Below, one piece after another: positions 32,294 through 36,558 of a stretch of 36,558 nt of DNA. The stretch is from Planctomycetota bacterium (GTDB lineage Bacteria; Planctomycetota; Phycisphaerae; Phycisphaerales; Phycisphaeraceae): positions 1 to 36,558 of the forward strand of contig JAJRRS010000067.1 of assembly GCA_024279275.1 (NCBI GenBank). Reading direction: 5' to 3'. Each line of letters starts with the position of its first letter. The stretch's first letter is position 1. Position numbers and translations under genes: made by a program. The notes under the pieces were generated by a model that ran no database searches, had not been told where the DNA came from, and was given only the letters and a program-made list of their open reading frames with translations.

Positions 32294-32812
32294 ATGATGC
32301 CCGATCAACAAACAGACAAATCGATGCCCGGCCTGAACATCCGGTCGTTTGAGTCACAGGACCAGCAGGTGGTCTCACAGCTCTACGACCAGGGCCTGCT
32401 CGCCGGCCAGATCGCCCCCAATGACTCCGGGGCCGACATCGACAACATGCGCGAAGCCTACTTCGACAACGAACGCCACCACTTCTGGGTCGCCGAGTTA
32501 AAAGGCCAGGTCATCGCCATGATCGGTGTCGCCAGCGATGAACCCCACACCGCCGAGATCCGCAGGCTACGCGTCGATCCCGCACACCAACAATCACCCA
32601 TCGCCTCGACCCTCCTGGAAACCGCAATCGCACACTGCAAGCACCACGGCTACCTCAAGGTACGACTCGACACACGCTTCGAGCGCGACGCCGCCGTCGG
32701 CCTGTTCGACCACGTCGGCTTCCAACACACACGCACCAAAAGCATGCACGGCAAAGAACTCCTCGAGTTCTACCTCGACCTCTACCGCCCGGACAAACCC
32801 GAAGGCGAGTAA
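32294..32812 (+). CDS. GNAT-family N-acetyltransferase
   Basis: The 172-residue protein has the GNAT layout: 'HHFWVAELKGQVIAMIGVA' (beta 2-4 region), 'EIRRLRVDPAHQQSPIASTLLETAIAHCKHHGY' (motif A, given by parts: RRLRVDPAHQQ then IASTLLETAI; the usual Q/RxxGxG loop is here QQSPIA, so the acetyl-CoA loop is unusual) and 'AVGLFDHVGFQHTRTKSMHG' (motif B). The substrate is unknown. Two ATG codons lie in tandem at the start and a third at residue 11 could also serve. It converges on nuoH, 100 bases away. Confidence 0.8.
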   Translation: MMPDQQTDKSMPGLNIRSFESQDQQVVSQLYDQGLLAGQIAPNDSGADIDNMREAYFDNERHHFWVAELKGQVIAMIGVASDEPHTAEIRRLRVDPAHQQSPIASTLLETAIAHCKHHGYLKVRLDTRFERDAAVGLFDHVGFQHTRTKSMHGKELLEFYLDLYRPDKPEGE

Positions 32813-32913
32813 CACCAAGATCGTTTAGTTCTCATCTGCCTACGAAGCCCATGTTCAGCAGAACGTGGGCACGGCGTCACATATTTACGCACGAGTTCGT
32901 TATGGAATTGGTA

Positions 32914-34281
32914 TCAGGTCGTGGCTTGTGCCGCATCCGGGGCAGGCGGGTTAAACCGCGAGCCTTCCAGCGGGATGCGTGCATTGGTACTTCGCCCCGG
33001 CATGTACGGCCCAATCGCCGCCGCAGACAGGCCGACCACCACGTCCACCAGCGTATACATCCACCAGTACGTCGCGATATCAAACTTCATAAACACCAGG
33101 ATGCCGGTCGCCACCATGATCGCCAGTGTGATCGGGATCAACCCGCGCCACGCCAGCTTCATCAACTGATCGAACCTAAACCGCGGCAGCGTCCAGCGTA
33201 TCCACATCATGATAAATAGCAGCAGCGTGATCTTCCCCACAAACACGTTGAACTTGATAAACACGATCAACAACCCTAACCACCACGATTGCCCACCCCC
33301 GCCAGCGATCTCCGGTAAAAGGTGCATCCCCGTAAACGTCGTGAACATCGGCGCGATATCCCAGCCGCCCAGGAACAGGATCGTGAAGAACGCCGACCCC
33401 GCGATCATATGCATGTATTCAGCCAGGAAGAACAGCGCCCACTTCATCGAGCTGTACTCGGTGTGGAACCCGCCGACTAACTCCTGCTCCGCCTCCGCCA
33501 GGTCAAACGGCGCACGGTTCGTCTCCGCCAGTATGCAGATAAAGAAAATAATCGCCAGCAAAGGGTGCATCATGATCCCCCACGCCGCCCCTGCCTGCTG
33601 GGAAACAATCAGGCTCGTGTCGCTGCTCCTAAAGCACAGGATCGACACGATCACACACACGCCCATCGGGATCTCGTAGCTTAGCATCTGGGCCGTCGCC
33701 CGCAGCCCGCCTAAGAACGAATACTTGTTATTCGACGCATACGCCGCAATCACCACGCCGTACACGCCCAGCGAAGACACCGCCAGCATGAAGATCACCC
33801 CGATACTGATCGGAGCCACCGTCACAATCACCCGCCCCGGTTCCGCCACCAGCAACCCACCCACCAACGGCAAGAACTCCGGCAGCGTCAGCCCCGGGAA
33901 ATAATACTGCCCGCCCCAAGGCACCACCGCCCACCCGATCATCGCCGGGATCACCATCATCACCGGTGCCAGGCAAAACAATATCCTGTCCACATGCGGC
34001 GGCGTGTAGTCTTCCTTAACCAACAGCTTGATCCCGTCCGCCAACGCCTGCCCCAGCCCGAAGAAGAACATGTTGTTCATGAAGTTCATCTTCAGCCCAC
34101 GCCAGATATTGTCCTGCCCGAACGAAAAATTAGTCCGGTTCGGCCCGATCCGGTCCTGCGTCCACGCCGCGACCTTCCGCTCAAGGAAGATCAAGTACGC
34201 ACACGCACCCAGAATCATGTGAGAAACAATCGCGATCAGGACCAGGCTGACGAAGAACTGTGCGGAGAACGGTGTGAACAT
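32914..34281 (-). CDS. nuoH: NADH-quinone oxidoreductase subunit H (isolated)
   Basis: NuoH is the membrane subunit of complex I that forms the quinone pocket with NuoB/D. The 455 residues have at least eight membrane helices and the family motifs FLERKVAAWTQDRIGPNRT (34-52, in the first cytoplasmic loop), ADGIKLLVKED, LAETNRAPFDLAEAEQELVGGFHTEYSSMKW (about 253-283, in parts) and WIRWTLPRFRFDQLM near 368. The usual length is about 330-360; the surplus is mainly a C-terminal extension of about 70 residues with two more helices. No other nuo gene is adjacent, which is unusual. The gene diverges from lepB over a 216-base gap with G-rich repeats. Confidence 0.95.
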   Translation of the reverse strand: MFTPFSAQFFVSLVLIAIVSHMILGACAYLIFLERKVAAWTQDRIGPNRTNFSFGQDNIWRGLKMNFMNNMFFFGLGQALADGIKLLVKEDYTPPHVDRILFCLAPVMMVIPAMIGWAVVPWGGQYYFPGLTLPEFLPLVGGLLVAEPGRVIVTVAPISIGVIFMLAVSSLGVYGVVIAAYASNNKYSFLGGLRATAQMLSYEIPMGVCVIVSILCFRSSDTSLIVSQQAGAAWGIMMHPLLAIIFFICILAETNRAPFDLAEAEQELVGGFHTEYSSMKWALFFLAEYMHMIAGSAFFTILFLGGWDIAPMFTTFTGMHLLPEIAGGGGQSWWLGLLIVFIKFNVFVGKITLLLFIMMWIRWTLPRFRFDQLMKLAWRGLIPITLAIMVATGILVFMKFDIATYWWMYTLVDVVVGLSAAAIGPYMPGRSTNARIPLEGSRFNPPAPDAAQATT

Positions 34282-34325
34282 GGGTCTGCTTGTGCTCGTA
34301 AGTGTCCGTAGCGTGAGGTCGTCAT

Positions 34326-34382
34326 ACCCGGGGGGCCGTCATACCCGAGGCCGGGGATATATCCGGGGATACCTCCGGGGGT
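34326..34382. repeat. G-rich CCGGGGATA-type repeats between nuoH and lepB
   Basis: The block has TCATACCCG twice (34322-34330 and 34339-34347), then GGGGATATATCC, GGGGATACCTCC and GGGGG. The GGGGAT(A)TCC shape is that of the other C/G-rich repeats. It lies in the shared upstream region of two divergent genes, where it could affect both promoters. Confidence 0.6.
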
Positions 34383-34497
34383 CGGCATTAACTGACCGAT
34401 GCCGTTACAATCGACCAGACCCACGTTTGGGTCCTGACCCGACGAATCTATAACCGACCCGCCGATTTCAAGCACAAAGAGTAGGGCCAGCCCACCC

Positions 34498-36159
34498 GTG
34501 AAGCAAACCAACACCGCCACCAACCAGCCACCCCCCGACGAGACCATCAAAGAGACCTTCGAGTCCATCGTCATCGCCTTCATCCTCGCCTTCGTCTTCC
34601 GGGCCTACGTCGTCGAAGCCTTCGTCATCCCCACCGGGTCCATGGCCCCCACACTCTTGGGCGCACACTACCGCGTCGAGTGTGAACAGTGTGGATACGA
34701 CTTCAAGATCAACTACGGCACAGAACACGACGAAAAACGCAACCCCCGCACCGGTCAGATTACCTCACCCGCACGCTGGACTGGCGGCGCAACCTGCCCC
34801 ATGTGCCGCTACAACATCAATATGGCCACCCACGCCAGGAGCCTCCCAGGCGACCGCATACTCGTACACAAATACATCTACACCATCAGCGAACCCAAAC
34901 GCTGGGACGTCGTGGTCTTCAAAGCCCCACACATGCCCGACACCAACTTCATCAAACGCCTCGTCGGCCTGCCCAACGAATCCATCCGCCTCCTGGACGG
35001 CAACCTCTACACTCAAACCGAAGGCCAATCCAACTGGAACATCGCACGCAAAAGCGACAAGCCCAAGGTCCAACGAGCCGTCTGGCAACCCATCTACCAC
35101 AGCCAGTTCGTCCCCCGTGACGGCGGCGGACTCAACGGCCCAGGAGAACGCAGCCCACGCAACCGCTGGTCAACACCCTGGATCGTAAAATCAGGCAACT
35201 GGGACATCGACGGCCAACGCAGCTACCAATACCAAGGCGGAGACACCGGACGAATCACCTTTGATTTCGACCGAGACCAACGCTTCACCGTACCAAGCGT
35301 CTACCCCTACAACCAATACGACCGATCGACCTTCGGCGACAACATCGAAGATATCCGCCTCGCCGTCGCACTCCAACCACTGACCCACACCTCCTCCATC
35401 AGCCTCTCCACACAAACACGCCTCACCGGTGAAACACAAACCGTCACCGTAACCATCCGCACCGACGGCTCCATCACACTCACCGCACTCGACCCAAACA
35501 CCGGCAAATCCGTCGAGCTTATGACCCACCAGGCCAACCCCCTCACCATCAACCTCACCACCCCCATCGAACTCTGGGCCGTCGATCAGGAACTCAGCGT
35601 CTGGATCAATGGCAAACGCGAGCTGCGCTACCTCTACGCCAACAACCTCACCTCAGAACAACTCATCAACCGCCCACCACCACGACGCGTACCCCGTATC
35701 TCCATCGAGATGACCGGAGGCCCAGCCATCCTCCATCGAGTCGAACTGGACCGCGACCTCTACTACGCCAGTTCCAACGGCCGCCCCGCACGAGGCGGCC
35801 TCATCCGCGACGCACAGGGCCAAGTCGTGACCGACCCCGACTACATGCGGCCCATGCAACTCCTCGACAACGAATTCTTCTGCATCGGCGACAACAACCC
35901 CCTAAGCGACGATGGCCGATTCTGGAGCCCAGGCTCAACCATCAACGACAGCGCAGCCGTCGCTCCAGGCGCCCTCTGGATACGTCAGAACTACTTCGGC
36001 AAACCCATGGACGACAACTCCCGCGACGGCATCGTCCCCGGCAAACTCATGATGGGCCGCGCCTTCTTCGTCTACTTCCCCGCACCCTACTCTTGGAAAA
36101 GCTCCAGCTTCAACATCAACGCTATCCCAAACTTCGATGACATGCGCTTCATCCATTAA
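34498..36159 (+). CDS. lepB: Signal peptidase I with zinc-ribbon-like insert
   Basis: This enzyme removes signal peptides at the outer face of the membrane. The 553-residue protein has one N-terminal helix (IVIAFILAFVFRAYVV), the nucleophile Ser48 in PTGSMAPTL and the general base Lys125 in GDRILVHKYIY; the C-terminal box GDNNPLSDDGRFW is near residue 464. Between Ser and Lys lie Cys62/65 (CEQC) and Cys100/103 (CPMC), a zinc-ribbon-like insert. A further region of about 280 residues between 'FIKRLVGLP' and the last box is rich in beta strands. This size is seen in planctomycete signal peptidases. The start is a GTG. The many secreted proteins of this window would be its substrates. Confidence 0.92.
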   Translation: MKQTNTATNQPPPDETIKETFESIVIAFILAFVFRAYVVEAFVIPTGSMAPTLLGAHYRVECEQCGYDFKINYGTEHDEKRNPRTGQITSPARWTGGATCPMCRYNINMATHARSLPGDRILVHKYIYTISEPKRWDVVVFKAPHMPDTNFIKRLVGLPNESIRLLDGNLYTQTEGQSNWNIARKSDKPKVQRAVWQPIYHSQFVPRDGGGLNGPGERSPRNRWSTPWIVKSGNWDIDGQRSYQYQGGDTGRITFDFDRDQRFTVPSVYPYNQYDRSTFGDNIEDIRLAVALQPLTHTSSISLSTQTRLTGETQTVTVTIRTDGSITLTALDPNTGKSVELMTHQANPLTINLTTPIELWAVDQELSVWINGKRELRYLYANNLTSEQLINRPPPRRVPRISIEMTGGPAILHRVELDRDLYYASSNGRPARGGLIRDAQGQVVTDPDYMRPMQLLDNEFFCIGDNNPLSDDGRFWSPGSTINDSAAVAPGALWIRQNYFGKPMDDNSRDGIVPGKLMMGRAFFVYFPAPYSWKSSSFNINAIPNFDDMRFIH

Positions 36160-36510
36160 GCCATGTATATAAAGCTAAGCCTCGCCCTGACCTAAAGCTC
36201 ATAATGACCCAGCTTTAAAGATATCCACGAGTTTTTCCACATCCCCGGCGAGTCGCCAGCACACCCCCCCAATCATGGCGATCTGGGTTGGTTTATCGAC
36301 TTGATAGACAACTGGATTTTCCCATAAAGCATTGCATGAGCAGCTTTAACAGGCCGATCTATATAATTCCATCTCCCCCGTGGTCTGCTTTGACCCAAGG
36401 CTGCTTATCCCTACTCCGCCCTAGTGTCGTGTCATGCCTGAAAATTCGATCCTGTCGGCGGCATGTTCCGATGAGGGGAAGGTATCATCTATCCATCACG
36501 GAGGTCTATC
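36160..36510. other. 351-base gap with the left end of an insertion sequence
   Basis: On the minus strand, an open frame of about 48 codons from near 36343 to the stop at 36199-36201 encodes 'PVVYQVDKPTQIAMIGGVCW' and further plausible protein sequence, but has no early start; it may be a gene remnant. From about 36422 on, TAGTGTCGTGTCATGCC looks like the terminal region of the IS that follows, with CATGCC/GGCATG arms at 36433-36466. GGAGG stands just before the IS ORF. Confidence 0.4.
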
Positions 36511-36558
36511 ATGGCTCAAGGACGAGCGACGGCGAAGTATCGGGTGAAGTTGACGGCG
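36511..36558 (+). CDS. IS630-like transposase, first 16 codons (3' end outside window)
   Basis: The ORF starts at an ATG with GGAGG 8 bases upstream and runs out of the window: MAQGRATAKYRVKLTA. The 'KYRVKLT' pattern after a short polar start matches the N-terminus of many IS630-family (Tc1/mariner-like, DDE) transposases, which continue into a helix-turn-helix. Sixteen residues are too few to be sure. Confidence 0.5.
   Translation, partial: MAQGRATAKYRVKLTA

Overview
The window looks like chromosomal DNA from a Planctomycetota bacterium, most plausibly a Phycisphaerae-like lineage. This is inferred from gene content: PEP-CTERM surface proteins next to dockerin-type repeats, a GldG-like/DUF4340 gene pair, a planctomycete-style signal peptidase I, McsA/McsB, and short palindromic repeats with a Y1 transposase. 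The DNA is GC-rich and densely coded on both strands. I see no rRNA, tRNA, CRISPR array or phage module.

Layout. (1) 1-3154, plus strand: the 3' end of a GldG-like ABC auxiliary gene and a DUF4340 gene. (2) 3158-7912, minus strand: purF, a small secreted protein, a HAF-repeat PEP-CTERM protein, a dockerin remnant and a stand-alone TSCPD domain of class II ribonucleotide reductase. (3) 8048-9211, plus strand: mutY. (4) 9424-16678, minus strand: two CBS-pair proteins, mcsB and mcsA, a secreted protein, larE and a large repetitive PEP-CTERM protein. (5) 16967-21683, plus strand: a 2-Cys peroxiredoxin, a lipoprotein, a STAS protein and a 997-residue FAD/Fe-S D-2-hydroxyacid dehydrogenase. (6) 21783-24553, minus strand: a GH10-like protein lacking its catalytic glutamates, and radA. 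(7) 24723-27829, plus strand: a CtpA-type protease overlapping tsaD. (8) 27942-36558, mixed strands: a TlpA-like thioredoxin, a PhnP-like hydrolase, a Y1/REP-associated transposase, trpC, a YfcE-like phosphodiesterase, a GNAT acetyltransferase, an isolated nuoH, lepB, and the first codons of an IS630-like transposase.

Most genes are housekeeping. The unusual biology is in the repeats. A REP-like double hairpin (stem CCCGCCA/TGGCGGG) flanks the Y1 transposase on both sides, supplies the stop codon of that gene and of the upstream hydrolase, and has a third copy read in frame inside tsaD. There, with a second perfect 17-bp inverted repeat, it lies in about 100 extra residues. A separate C-rich repeat family (core CCCCGGAT) adds Gly- or Pro-rich linkers to at least four enzymes and also lies between genes. 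Two further inverted-repeat families (GGCACAAAA-type and GATGAACGC-type) occupy gaps between genes. Together these suggest a genome where short palindromic repeats repeatedly enter genes and are kept in frame.
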